A stretch of DNA of 64,000 bases. Source: an uncultured Christensenella sp. (GTDB taxonomy: Bacteria > Bacillota > Clostridia > Christensenellales > CAG-917). Where the stretch lies: the NCBI GenBank assembly GCA_910578325.1, contig CAJTQT010000001.1:327191-391190 (forward strand), read 5' to 3'. Under the pieces are notes generated by a model. The model was not told the DNA's origin. It did no database searches and saw nothing but the letters and a program-made list of their open reading frames with translations. Numbering within the stretch: the stretch's first letter is position 1; each line of letters begins with the position of its first letter. Position numbers and translations under genes: made by a program. Positions 1 through 8,556 of the stretch are shown here, one piece after another.

Positions 1-189
1 GAAATGTGCGTATCGGATTTAAGCCGAATCCTAGGGCTCAATCAAACTACCTGTTCGCATCAACTGCGCTTGCTCCGTGCGGCGGACATCGTAAAACAGC
101 GACGCGACGGCAAAATCGTCTACTACTCTCTTACAAGTCATAAAATAGAAGACGTGCTTCTTGCGGGAGTGGAATTTCTGGGTTTATAA
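1..189 (+). CDS. ArsR/SmtB-family transcriptional regulator, C-terminal part (5' truncated by window edge)
   Basis: Reading frame 1 is open from the first base, so the gene begins upstream of the window. The visible 62 residues contain a winged-helix core typical of ArsR/SmtB repressors: DLSRILGLNQTTCSHQLRLL is the helix-turn-helix with the family-typical 'S-H-Q/H-L-x-x-L' recognition helix, followed by the beta-wing (KQRRDGKIVYYSLT) and a short C-terminal helix. Such proteins are homodimeric repressors, often metal- or redox-responsive; metal ligands cannot be judged from this fragment. A hairpin terminator follows about 50 bases after the stop. Confidence 0.8.
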   Translation, partial: EMCVSDLSRILGLNQTTCSHQLRLLRAADIVKQRRDGKIVYYSLTSHKIEDVLLAGVEFLGL

Positions 190-239
190 ATACAATTTTC
201 TGCTATATCCAAATACAATGCGCTATATTGCAAATAAAC

Positions 240-265
240 AAAGTCCCGAGAAATGTCGGGACTTT
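240..265. terminator. bidirectional intrinsic terminator
   Basis: A 10-bp perfect stem (AAAGTCCCGA at 240-249, TCGGGACTTT at 256-265) with a 6-nt loop and A/T-rich flanks on both sides. It sits between the convergent ArsR fragment and the membrane-protein gene, so it can serve both. Confidence 0.75.
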
Positions 266-270
266 TACAT

Positions 271-987
271 TTATTCTCCGTCGTTTGGTAACGAATCGTC
301 TTTGTCCTGCGGAGGCTCTCCGTCCGACACAATACCCGACGCATCTTCTCTGCACTCGTCAAAAGGACTATCTTCGTCAAACGGATTTATATCTTCATCG
401 TCATCCTCTTCGGGAAGAGGGTTTTTCTTCGTATCTTTCGAGGACGTGCGCAACACCTTTTCCACCGTTGGAATAAGCCTCGCATAAACAAACTGCAATA
501 CGTAGTCTATCAGCACCAGCGCGACTGTTCCCACAACAGCCACCATCCAGTATTCGATTTTCTCCATAATAGAAGCGTCGATCATAATGGTATGGCAAGC
601 GAAATACAGCAACGCGAGCGCGCCGTTTATATAGAGTATTTTTATAGGCAACGCAATAAACCATTTGACTTTACGGTTGCACATAATTCCCGTAATCAAC
701 GCCATCGGCCCGAAATATGCGACGTATCCGACAACGGTATAAATATCTCCTGCGATAACGAATCCCAAAGCGGCGGAAACCCCGTAAGCAAAAAAACTCG
801 CAAGATAATATCGTTTTGTCATAGGGATCATTACGGCAATACTCGCCGCTACGTAGAAGGCGATAGTGCTGAACCGCACTAAAACGCTGAGTCCGACGAA
901 AAGCAAAGCGATGGCGGCAGAAATGCCTGCCAACGCCAACTGATATATCGCCTCCTGACGGCTGAATTTTTTACGGTTTTTTGCCAT
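271..987 (-). CDS. predicted six-helix membrane protein with acidic cytoplasmic tail, function unknown
   Basis: A 238-residue protein when started at the ATG at 987, which has AAAGG about 7 nt upstream; a longer frame would need a TTG at 1014. Residues about 13-165 form roughly six hydrophobic segments, and residues 170-238 are a hydrophilic, strongly acidic tail (runs of D/E, PFDE repeated twice). The hydrophobic part faintly resembles small ECF-transporter S-component-like or DUF-type Bacillota membrane proteins, but no diagnostic motif is visible and I do not assign a substrate. It is transcribed alone, with a terminator just after the stop. Confidence 0.6.
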   Translation of the reverse strand: MAKNRKKFSRQEAIYQLALAGISAAIALLFVGLSVLVRFSTIAFYVAASIAVMIPMTKRYYLASFFAYGVSAALGFVIAGDIYTVVGYVAYFGPMALITGIMCNRKVKWFIALPIKILYINGALALLYFACHTIMIDASIMEKIEYWMVAVVGTVALVLIDYVLQFVYARLIPTVEKVLRTSSKDTKKNPLPEEDDDEDINPFDEDSPFDECREDASGIVSDGEPPQDKDDSLPNDGE

Positions 988-1324
988 TCTTGCCTTTATA
1001 ATTATTTTTCTCAAAAGTCAAAAGACTTAAATGATTTAAACTCCAAACAGAAGCCGCTTTGTTCCCCTGCTTTCCGCACTGTGAAAAGTATCGAAACTGC
1101 GGATTACTCGCCACACACTCGCCATAATCGTCTCACAATATCTTCGCGCTTTATCTTATAACGATCGATTTTGCGCTTATCGCGGACTGCGTAAATCCAC
1201 TTCCTTTATTTTGCACGTTTTGAGTTTGCGCTCTCGGAAAAATATATCGTATAATCCTATAATTTCAATTCATTTATCATTTTGAATTGATTTTGCGAAC
1301 GCGCAACGTGCGACGTTTTGCAAA
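988..1324. other. intergenic region without a recognisable gene
   Basis: About 340 bases between two minus-strand genes. It contains an A/T-rich inverted repeat (TCAATTCA at 1265-1272, TGAATTGA at 1283-1290) and a small palindrome around 1305-1317 (AACGTGCGACGTT). These lie just downstream of the J-like gene and may help end transcription, but there is no clear GC stem plus U-tract. No small ORF with a convincing start was seen. Confidence 0.4.
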
Positions 1325-1969
1325 TCAGCAACACCGGATCAAGTCGCCGCCCATACACTCGCAACAGCAGTCCGCGCACCAAAGAGCCTGACACGCCGCG
1401 CAGCAACCGTCGCTTGCGCTCGCAGTCTGTTGCGAATACGTGCGGTCGGTTGTAGCCGTTCCGTTATTATTGTACACGCCCTGACTTCCTTCCCTGTCAT
1501 ACGGACGCGAACCGTCGATCTTCTTTTTCAGATTTTCCAGCGCGCGCTGATATTTGGGATTTCCGGCATCCATCTGCAATGCGATTTCCAACTGCTTTTT
1601 ACTGTCGTTGAGCCAGTTTTTTTCATAAAAGACAATCGACTGGAAGTAGTGCCACTCCGCGCCTCTGTACGAAATTTTATCCAACTCGCTCTGAGCGGCG
1701 TCGGGATTCTTGTCCCGTATAGCCTGTTTTACGGTTTCAAAAGTGGATTCTCCCTCGCCCGACACCGTCGCGCTTTCGTGGGATTGCTCCATAGCCTGCT
1801 GATACGCGTTATCAAGCGCAGACAGCATACGCGCCGCCTCCGCGCCGCTTTCTCCCTCGTCGAAAACGTGTTTCTGATAATAAGCGCGCTTAGTCTGATA
1901 CGCTTCGAGTATCTCGCTCTGCGACGCGCCTTTTTCAATGCCTAAAATCACAAACGGGTTAGTTGGCAT
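1325..1969 (-). CDS. J-domain-like protein with cysteine-rich C-terminus
   Basis: 214 residues. The N-terminus (NPFVILGIEKGASQSEILEA, then AYQTKRAYYQKH) follows the DnaJ J-domain pattern 'NPYxVLGI..GAS..EIKKAYR', but the HPD tripeptide needed to stimulate Hsp70 is absent: the sequence after YYQKH runs VFDEGESG. The middle (about 75-150) looks TPR-like (DKNPDAAQSELDKI, AEWHYFQSIVFYEKN, AGNPKYQRALENLKKK). The last 30 residues carry ten cysteines (CCAACQALWCADCCCECMGG...CC) and could bind metal. It overlaps the upstream DUF5685 gene by 22 bases, a pairing common in Clostridia (family knowledge). Function unknown; a co-chaperone role is doubtful without HPD. Confidence 0.75.
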   Translation of the reverse strand: MPTNPFVILGIEKGASQSEILEAYQTKRAYYQKHVFDEGESGAEAARMLSALDNAYQQAMEQSHESATVSGEGESTFETVKQAIRDKNPDAAQSELDKISYRGAEWHYFQSIVFYEKNWLNDSKKQLEIALQMDAGNPKYQRALENLKKKIDGSRPYDREGSQGVYNNNGTATTDRTYSQQTASASDGCCAACQALWCADCCCECMGGDLIRCC

Positions 1970-2808
1970 TTTTCATCTCCTTTGAGCAGACGTTCCATCT
2001 GCATTTTAATACCCAGATAAACAGTGTTGCTAAGTACGCCTTCAAACAAAACGATGTTCATACGGTTATAGCACCCAACCATCTTGTTATAAGTCGAATT
2101 CAGCAAAAACGACAGTTCATCCATATTTTCAGCAAGATAATCCTGCTTATTCGTACATTCGCCGTAATTTAACAACAGCGGATTGTATCTTCTTTTTTTT
2201 GCGTCCTTTTCAACGTCGTCCACCGCGTCGAGCAGATAAACCATACGTCCGAGATTATAAGTAAAATCGTCCACGGTAGCGTCGGTCTCTATAAGCAGAC
2301 GCGTAATATCGCGCATAAGCGAAGCAAAACAGTCCGCAACTCTGTCTATGCTGTCGCACTTTTCTTTTTCTAGTAAGTTCAGCGCGGCAAAACTGTCTTT
2401 CATTAGCCTGTCGATTTCAGGCAGTCTTTTTGCCGCCGCCCTTTTGCGCATAGCGAGCCGCCATTTTATAAATATGCGGGACTTTTTGCCGTCATTCACG
2501 TCGTCTTCCGCGTTATAATAAACGAGCATCACCGCAATATCCGCCATTTTTAGCGAGAGTTCGTCGGGAGTTACTATGACTTTGCGTTTGCCGTTGTAAA
2601 CGCACATTTTGCGCTCAAACGCAACTTCTTTCTGCGCAAGGCTGTGCAAAAGCACGTTGTAAAACGTTATATCGTAGTTCGTGCAAAGTCTTGTAACCTG
2701 CGAGCCAGTCTTTCCCAACGCCTTACAAAGTCCGCAATAAAAAGACTGAAAAACGTTAAAGTCTTTTATGTACATATTGTTTTTGTCGGGTATGACGTAT
2801 CCAAACAT
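1948..2808 (-). CDS. DUF5685 family protein
   Basis: 286 residues starting MFGYVIPDKNNMYIKDF, with FYCGLCKALG near residue 25: the DUF5685 signature (MFGY...YCGLCK...LG). The C-x-x-C pair may bind metal. The rest is predicted mostly helical, with Asp-rich helices (YYNAEDDVNDGK; LLDAVDDVEKDAKKRRYNPL) that recall the all-alpha prenyltransferase-like fold sometimes suggested for this family; the biochemical role is unknown. Its 3' end overlaps the J-like gene start by 22 bases, implying translational coupling. A TATAAT lies about 60 nt upstream without a good -35. Confidence 0.8.
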   Translation of the reverse strand: MFGYVIPDKNNMYIKDFNVFQSFYCGLCKALGKTGSQVTRLCTNYDITFYNVLLHSLAQKEVAFERKMCVYNGKRKVIVTPDELSLKMADIAVMLVYYNAEDDVNDGKKSRIFIKWRLAMRKRAAAKRLPEIDRLMKDSFAALNLLEKEKCDSIDRVADCFASLMRDITRLLIETDATVDDFTYNLGRMVYLLDAVDDVEKDAKKRRYNPLLLNYGECTNKQDYLAENMDELSFLLNSTYNKMVGCYNRMNIVLFEGVLSNTVYLGIKMQMERLLKGDEKCQLTRL

Positions 2809-2934
2809 TGCCGCTCACTTTTGCGCCGACTCCCCGATTTGCGGGAACAGCGCGCACTCTATTATTATAACACTATCAGAATATCATTAAACGAGTATGA
2901 AACCTTTCAGTTTGCAGACGGTGCGGATTTATCC

Positions 2935-3957
2935 TCAGAACGCAACGAATCCCACCTTTTTTTTGACCTTTCTGAGGGTGCGTTCTGCGAGCCTTGCCGC
3001 CTTTTCCGCGCCGTCTTTGGCAACTTGGGCTATATACTGTTTATCTGCGAGATATTTTATATACTCTTCGCGAATGGGCTTGAACTTTGCCGCGACCGAC
3101 TCTCCGACAGCGATTTTGAAAGTGCCGTATCCCTGTCCCGAAAACTCTTTCTCCACGTCCTCCACCGATTTGTTTTCGATAGCGGCGTAAATGTTTATGA
3201 GGTTGGTTATCCCCGGTTTATCCTCTCTTACGCAAATTTCGTTTCCGCTGTCGGTAACGGCGCGCTTGAATCTGCGTACAATCGTCCCTTCATCGTCCGT
3301 AATCGAAACGCCTGCGTTCGGGTCGGGGTCCGATTTAGACATCTTTGCGGTCGGCTCCTGCAAAGAGCATATCTTCGCGCCTGTTTTCGGAATATATCCG
3401 TCCGGAACCTTAAACGTCTCTCCGTAGCGGTTGTTAAAGCGTATCGCTATGTCCCTTGTAAGTTCGAGGTGCTGTTTCTGGTCTACGCCCACCGGCACCA
3501 AATCGGACTGAAACAGGAGTATATCCGCCGCCATCAGCACGGGATAATCCATAAGTCCCATATTGATATTGTCGGCGTGCTTTGCGCTCTTATCTTTAAA
3601 CTGCGTCATTCTCGACGCCTCTCCGACGTAGGTGTTGCAGTTGAGGATCCATTGCAGTTCCGCGTGCTGATGCACGTGCGACTGAAAATACATAATCGCG
3701 CGTTCGGGATCTAATCCGCAAGCGAGAAACTGCGCGAAAAAGTTCAACGACGTCTGTCTGAATTCCGACGGTTCGCGTCTTACGGTAAGGGCGTGCATAT
3801 CCGCTATAAAGAATATAGAGTCGAATTCGGACTGCATAATCTGCCAGTTTTTGACCGCGCCCAAATAATTGCCCAACGTAATAGTTCCCGTTGGCTGAAT
3901 GCCGCTTAAAATTATTTTTTTCCGTTCTTCGTTCTGCGCTGTCTGATTATCAACCAT
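2935..3957 (-). CDS. trpS: tryptophanyl-tRNA synthetase
   Basis: 340 residues, the normal length for bacterial TrpRS. It charges tRNA-Trp using ATP in the cytoplasm. Class I signatures are visible: the HIGH equivalent TLGNYLG at residues 27-33 within the typical SGIQPTG...LGNYLGAVKNW block, and an exact KMSKS at 205-209. AADILLFQ and VPVGVDQKQHLE are also characteristic. The ATG has a GAGG ribosome site. It lies 41 nt after thrC on the same strand and probably shares its transcript. Confidence 0.97.
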   Translation of the reverse strand: MVDNQTAQNEERKKIILSGIQPTGTITLGNYLGAVKNWQIMQSEFDSIFFIADMHALTVRREPSEFRQTSLNFFAQFLACGLDPERAIMYFQSHVHQHAELQWILNCNTYVGEASRMTQFKDKSAKHADNINMGLMDYPVLMAADILLFQSDLVPVGVDQKQHLELTRDIAIRFNNRYGETFKVPDGYIPKTGAKICSLQEPTAKMSKSDPDPNAGVSITDDEGTIVRRFKRAVTDSGNEICVREDKPGITNLINIYAAIENKSVEDVEKEFSGQGYGTFKIAVGESVAAKFKPIREEYIKYLADKQYIAQVAKDGAEKAARLAERTLRKVKKKVGFVAF

Positions 3958-3998
3958 ATTTGCCTCTGTGTTCCGAAAAATTCGCTTTTCGGCATTAA

Positions 3999-5486
3999 TT
4001 ATCGTTTTTCCGCGCTTTCTCTGACAAAGTCGAGCACGGCTTGCGCGACCTTATCTCGGTCGACGACCTTTGTATGTATTTGTTCTTTCCTGTCGAGTCC
4101 GAGCAGATTTTCCGGACAGTCCATTGCCGTAATCGCCTGCAATTTCAAAAGAGCCTTGAACGGATCTTTCTCCCTGCCACCGAGCGCACAAAGCACGTCG
4201 GAGGTAAATTTAAAAGGATTTGCCGTGGAAAGAATCACAGTCGGCGTATCGTCGTCCGTCTCGCAGGAATAGTCGTTATAAACGCTTGCTCCGACGGCGG
4301 TATGCGGATCCATAACGTAATCGTCCAAATCGAAAAACGTAAATATAGCGTCCTTCGTTTCCTCTTCGTCCGCCCATCCTGCCTCGAATACTCCGTCGCG
4401 CAAAGTTTCCGCTTCAACCTCAAATTTCCCTTCCGCCGCTAGTTCGGCGTACAGATTGCGCACGTAGGCGTCGTCTCTTCCGCACACCTCGAAGATAAGT
4501 CTTTCGAGATTGCTGGAAACAAGAATATCCATAGACGGCGACATAGTTTTGTAAAAATCGCGGTTGACGTCGTAAACGCCGTCGTTAAAGCATTCCGTAA
4601 GTACGTTGTTGGCGTTGGACGCAATTATAAACTTGTTTACGGGCAGTCCCATTTTATAGGCGTAATAACCTGCGAGCACGTTGCCGAAGTTTCCCGTCGG
4701 GACAACAAAATTCACTTTATCTCCCGCCTTTATTTCTCCCGCGTCCTTCAAATCCAGATATGCGGAAATATAGTACGCTATCTGCGGCGCAAGCCTACCC
4801 CAGTTTATAGAATTTGCGGATGACATTTTATATCCCGACGCTTCGAGTTCTTTCTTGATTTCCGCGTCGTTAAATATACGTTTTACCGCGCTTTGAGCGT
4901 CGTCGAAATTGCCGACAATGCCTGCCACGTGCACGTTTTTGCCCGTCTGAGTTGTCATCTGCAACTTCTGCATCGGGCTCACGCCTTTTGACGGATAGAA
5001 TACTATAACTTCCGTATCTTCGACGTCCTTAAACCCTTCGAGCGCGGCTTTACCCGTATCGCCGCTCGTCGCTACAAGCACCAGAGTTTTATCCTTTCTT
5101 CCGAGTTTCTTCTTTGCGGCAACGATAAGATGCGGCAGAAGAGTAAGAGCCATATCCTTGAAAGCGCAGGTCGGTCCGTGCCAGAGTTCGAGCATATACA
5201 AACCGTCTTCGATTTTTACGACGGGACAGGCGTCGCCGTCGAAACGCGAATACGCCTTGTTGGCGTAAATGAGCAGTTCCTCAAAAGAGAAATCGTCAAT
5301 ATACAATGACAGAATCTTCGCCGCCCGCTCGGGATAAGTCATATCCGAAAGTTCATCCATCAACTTAGCGTCTAAATGCGGGAAAGACGACGGCACAAAC
5401 AGTCCGCCGTCGTCAGATATACCCTTGACTATAACTTCGCTCGCCGAAAACACCTTCGAGGCGTCGCGGGTGCTCGTATAATTCAT
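3999..5486 (-). CDS. thrC: threonine synthase
   Basis: 495 residues, matching the long bacterial threonine synthase class. This PLP enzyme converts O-phosphohomoserine to threonine. N-terminal MNYTSTRD, the GGLFVP motif, the PLP lysine in GPTCAFKDMAL (K110) and the SGDTGKAALEGF phosphate-binding loop are all present. The start (GAGG upstream) lies one base after the stop of the upstream P-loop gene, so the two are co-translated. No threonine leader or riboswitch is visible upstream; the promoter is in front of the P-loop gene. Confidence 0.96.
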   Translation of the reverse strand: MNYTSTRDASKVFSASEVIVKGISDDGGLFVPSSFPHLDAKLMDELSDMTYPERAAKILSLYIDDFSFEELLIYANKAYSRFDGDACPVVKIEDGLYMLELWHGPTCAFKDMALTLLPHLIVAAKKKLGRKDKTLVLVATSGDTGKAALEGFKDVEDTEVIVFYPSKGVSPMQKLQMTTQTGKNVHVAGIVGNFDDAQSAVKRIFNDAEIKKELEASGYKMSSANSINWGRLAPQIAYYISAYLDLKDAGEIKAGDKVNFVVPTGNFGNVLAGYYAYKMGLPVNKFIIASNANNVLTECFNDGVYDVNRDFYKTMSPSMDILVSSNLERLIFEVCGRDDAYVRNLYAELAAEGKFEVEAETLRDGVFEAGWADEEETKDAIFTFFDLDDYVMDPHTAVGASVYNDYSCETDDDTPTVILSTANPFKFTSDVLCALGGREKDPFKALLKLQAITAMDCPENLLGLDRKEQIHTKVVDRDKVAQAVLDFVRESAEKR

Positions 5487-5487
5487 A

Positions 5488-5907
5488 TCAGCCTCGATAC
5501 TTTTGCATAAATTCGGGGAAATTCTTCTCGTCTTCGCTTACTGTGAGTACGATTTTTGTTTCCGTATTATTTGCCACCGCAAACATATCTTCAAAGAAAT
5601 CTTGCATTTGGTGAACGGTTTTGCCCATAATTCTGTGAGCGCCGTCTATATACAACGTTTCGATATCGTGATTGCCCGAAAGCAAGCCCTTTATAAAACC
5701 TATAAGGGAATCTTCCGAAATCGCTCCGCCCTTTTCAAGGCACTTAGCGTTTACGATGCGCACCTGATAGCGTATTGAATACATATATCTGTCCGTATCG
5801 GTCAAAAAAACTATGTCGCCCTTTGCGGTATCGACGTTGGCATTGGCCATATCTATTATCTGTTTTGTCTTTCCCGAGCCTTTCGAGCCCGTAATAAGTT
5901 GAATCAT
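5488..5907 (-). CDS. small P-loop ATP-binding protein
   Basis: 139 residues. A Walker A motif lies at residues 7-14 (GSKGSGKT), followed by an acidic LYIDGAHRI stretch that can act as Walker B. Such short Clostridial P-loop proteins are often annotated as ATP-binding or PilT-like on the strength of the P-loop alone; no pilus genes are nearby, so that name should not be trusted. A strong GGAGGTG ribosome site precedes the ATG. First gene of the thrC-trpS transcript. Role unknown. Confidence 0.75.
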   Translation of the reverse strand: MIQLITGSKGSGKTKQIIDMANANVDTAKGDIVFLTDTDRYMYSIRYQVRIVNAKCLEKGGAISEDSLIGFIKGLLSGNHDIETLYIDGAHRIMGKTVHQMQDFFEDMFAVANNTETKIVLTVSEDEKNFPEFMQKYRG

Positions 5908-5926
5908 AGTTCACCTCCGTATTTAT

Positions 5927-5955
5927 ATTTTATAAAAAATACGGCGCGATTTCAA
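5927..5955 (-). promoter_or_regulatory. promoter for the P-loop / thrC / trpS operon
   Basis: Minus-strand -35 TTGAAA (5950-5955), 17-nt spacer, -10 TAAAAT (5927-5932). The -10 ends 19 nt before the ATG at 5907, leaving room only for the ribosome site, so there is no attenuator here. Confidence 0.65.
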
Positions 5956-6025
5956 CCCTCAATTTGATATTTTAAGAAAAATTTTACAAAAAGGGTAAAA
6001 ACCGACTGTTTTGTGCGTAAACCGC

Positions 6026-7423
6026 TCACTTTCTCAGGTATTCAACACAGGACGCGTGCAATTGCGGGTCGGTTAGTTGCAACATAGCGTCAAGTTCGCC
6101 GTCGCTGATGCAGGTCGTTCGCAGTTGCGCATACTCTTTATCCACCAGTTCCTTTATTTTCGCTACGGCAACGCTCTTCTTATCTACGGTCGCTTCGGCA
6201 GGCAAATCGTAATAACTGTTTATCCAGAATGCGATTCCCGCAAGTCCGCTGAACGAATCCACAATTACCCTCGGTTTGCGCCCGAGAATTTTTTCGGTGT
6301 CGAAAATATTGTAGATTTCTTGATCTTTGAGCATTCCGTCCGCGTGTATTCCCGCCTTTGTTACGTTGAAGTTTTTGCCTATAAACGGCGTACGCGGCGG
6401 AATATCCATTCCCATCTTTTTTTCGCAATACTCGGCGATTTCGGTAATTACGCTCAAATCCATTCCGTCGGTGGTGCCTCTCAAAGAAGCGTACTCGATC
6501 GCCATCGCTTCGAGCGGCGTATTTCCCGTACGTTCGCCTATTCCCAGCAACGTCGTATTCACCGTCGAACAGCCGTACAGCCACGCCGTTGCGGAATTTG
6601 TGACCGCTTTATAAAAATCGTTATGCCCGTGCCATTCCAACTGCGAAGAGGGCACTTCCGCGTAATATCGGAAACCGTAAATTATGCCCTGTACGCTTCG
6701 CGGCACGGAGGTGCCCGGATAACTCACGCCGTATCCCATCGTATCGCACGCGCGTATTTTTATCGGAATGCCGCTCTCTCGGCTGAGTTTCATAAGTTCT
6801 ATCGCAAACGGAACCACAAATCCGAAATAATCCGCTCTCGTGATATCCTCGAAGTGACAGCGCGGAACAATGCCTCTGTCCAGCGCCATTTTGACGATTG
6901 ACAGATATTTATCCATCGCCTGCTTGCGCGTCATATTCATCTTTTTGAATATGTGGTAATCCGAACAACTGACAAGTATCCCAGTTTCCTTGATTCCGAA
7001 CTGTTTGACAAGTTCGAAATCCTTCTCGTTAGCGCGTATCCAACTCGTTATTTCGGGAAATTCGAAACCTAGTTCCAGACATTTAGTCAACGCCTCTCTG
7101 TCCCTGTCGCTGTACAGAAAGAATTCGCTCTGTCTGATTATGCCGTGCTTTCCGCCCAGCCTGTGCAGCATCTCGAAAAGCCGTACGATATCCTCTACCA
7201 CAAAAGGTTCGGATGCCTGCTGTCCGTCGCGGAAGGTGGTATCGCTTATGTAAATATGCTCGGGGCAGTCAAGCGGAACGTGACGCATATTGAACGCAAC
7301 TTTGGGGATTTTGCCGTAAGTAAAAACTTTTCTGTTAAGGTTCGGCTGCGTTACGTCTTGAAGGTTGGGCTTGTAGGCGTGTTCTTCGAGAATATTTCTA
7401 TTCCTGTTGTAGCGAATTATCAT
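6026..7423 (-). CDS. isopropylmalate/homocitrate synthase superfamily enzyme, probable citrate (Re)-synthase
   Basis: 465 residues of the DRE-TIM metallolyase family. Key features: ISDTTFRDGQQ (residues 59-69; Asp metal ligand and catalytic Arg), the HGHND metal-binding pair at 265-269, and GIGERTGN. It differs from true LeuA in its N-terminal extension, the absence of a full LeuA-type regulatory domain and the block HRLGGKHGIIRQSEFFLYS. From memory that block is typical of the Clostridial group that contains the Re-citrate synthase of C. kluyveri. That enzyme condenses acetyl-CoA with oxaloacetate when classical Si-citrate synthase is missing. Exact substrate is an inference; homocitrate or isopropylmalate synthesis is less likely, since no partner genes are near. 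GGAGGTG precedes the ATG. It follows prfA by 47 nt. Confidence 0.72.
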   Translation of the reverse strand: MIIRYNRNRNILEEHAYKPNLQDVTQPNLNRKVFTYGKIPKVAFNMRHVPLDCPEHIYISDTTFRDGQQASEPFVVEDIVRLFEMLHRLGGKHGIIRQSEFFLYSDRDREALTKCLELGFEFPEITSWIRANEKDFELVKQFGIKETGILVSCSDYHIFKKMNMTRKQAMDKYLSIVKMALDRGIVPRCHFEDITRADYFGFVVPFAIELMKLSRESGIPIKIRACDTMGYGVSYPGTSVPRSVQGIIYGFRYYAEVPSSQLEWHGHNDFYKAVTNSATAWLYGCSTVNTTLLGIGERTGNTPLEAMAIEYASLRGTTDGMDLSVITEIAEYCEKKMGMDIPPRTPFIGKNFNVTKAGIHADGMLKDQEIYNIFDTEKILGRKPRVIVDSFSGLAGIAFWINSYYDLPAEATVDKKSVAVAKIKELVDKEYAQLRTTCISDGELDAMLQLTDPQLHASCVEYLRK

Positions 7424-7470
7424 AAGTCACCTCCTTTTCGGACACTGTAATTCTATCTGATTCAAATGAT

Positions 7471-8556
7471 TTATTCTATGTTTTCAAGCATCTTATTCTG
7501 CACTGCGATTTGCAATGCGGAAATCATTTCATCCATCTCCCCCAGCATAAATTTATCCAGCGAATAGAGCGTAAGCCCTATTCTGTGGTCGGAAACCCTT
7601 CCCTGCGGAAAGTTATAGGTACGGATACGTTCGCTTCTGTCTCCCGTGCCGACCTGTGCGCGGCGGTTTTCGGCATATTCCTTCTGCGCCTGCGACTGAT
7701 AAAAGTCGTAAACTCTCGATTTGAGCACTTTAAGTGCCTTTTCCCTGTTCTTTATCTGACTGCGCTCGTCCTGACACTCGACAACTATGCCTGTCGGAAG
7801 GTGCGTCATCCTTATCGCGCTTTCCGTCTTGTTTACGTGCTGACCTCCCGCGCCGCCGGAACGGTAGGTGTCGACTTTAATATCGTTTTCGTTCAGATTC
7901 ACTTCGACGTCCCGAGCCTCGGGCAGTACGGCGACCGTAACGGTTGAGGTATGCACTCTTCCCTGAGATTCGGTCTCGGGAACGCGCTGTACGCGGTGCA
8001 CTCCGCTCTCGAATTTGAGTTTCCCGTATACTCCCTTACCCGTAATCATAAACACGAGTTCTTTCGCTCCGCCCAGTTCTGTGAAGTTCATATTGACCTC
8101 TTCCACCTTCCAGCGGTTTGCGTCGGCATAGTGACGGTACATACGCATAAGTTCGGTGCCGAACAGAGCCGCCTCGTCTCCGCCCGCGCCCGCGCGTATT
8201 TCCATAATGACGTTATTGTCCTCATTCGGGTCTTTTGGCAGAAGAGAAATCTTTATTTCTTCCACGTCTTTATCCAGAACCGTCCTCAGCGCGTCCGCCT
8301 CCTGTTTTGCGAGGTTTCTCAAATCCATGTCCGTTTCCGTCGACATAATCTGCTCGCAATCGTCAAAATCGCGCCTGTGCTTGGTATATTCGCCGTATTT
8401 TTCCACAATAGGCGACAGGTCCGAATGCTCCTTTGACAGCGCGCGGAATTTATCCTGATCCGCAATTATTTCCGCAGTCGAAAGAAGCCCGCCGATTTCG
8501 TTGTAGCGAGCCTCGATCTTTTCGAGTTTTATAAGTAACGCTTCGCTTATTTTCAT
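7471..8556 (-). CDS. prfA: peptide chain release factor 1
   Basis: 361 residues, standard RF1 length. It recognises UAA/UAG and triggers hydrolysis of peptidyl-tRNA. The codon-reading PxT motif is PET at 193-195, which marks RF1 rather than RF2, and the catalytic GGQ is at 237-239 in SGGAGGQHVNKTESAIR. Its start overlaps the stop of the DUF1385-PrmC gene by 4 bases, so RF1 and the methyltransferase that modifies its GGQ glutamine are translationally coupled. Confidence 0.97.
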   Translation of the reverse strand: MKISEALLIKLEKIEARYNEIGGLLSTAEIIADQDKFRALSKEHSDLSPIVEKYGEYTKHRRDFDDCEQIMSTETDMDLRNLAKQEADALRTVLDKDVEEIKISLLPKDPNEDNNVIMEIRAGAGGDEAALFGTELMRMYRHYADANRWKVEEVNMNFTELGGAKELVFMITGKGVYGKLKFESGVHRVQRVPETESQGRVHTSTVTVAVLPEARDVEVNLNENDIKVDTYRSGGAGGQHVNKTESAIRMTHLPTGIVVECQDERSQIKNREKALKVLKSRVYDFYQSQAQKEYAENRRAQVGTGDRSERIRTYNFPQGRVSDHRIGLTLYSLDKFMLGEMDEMISALQIAVQNKMLENIE

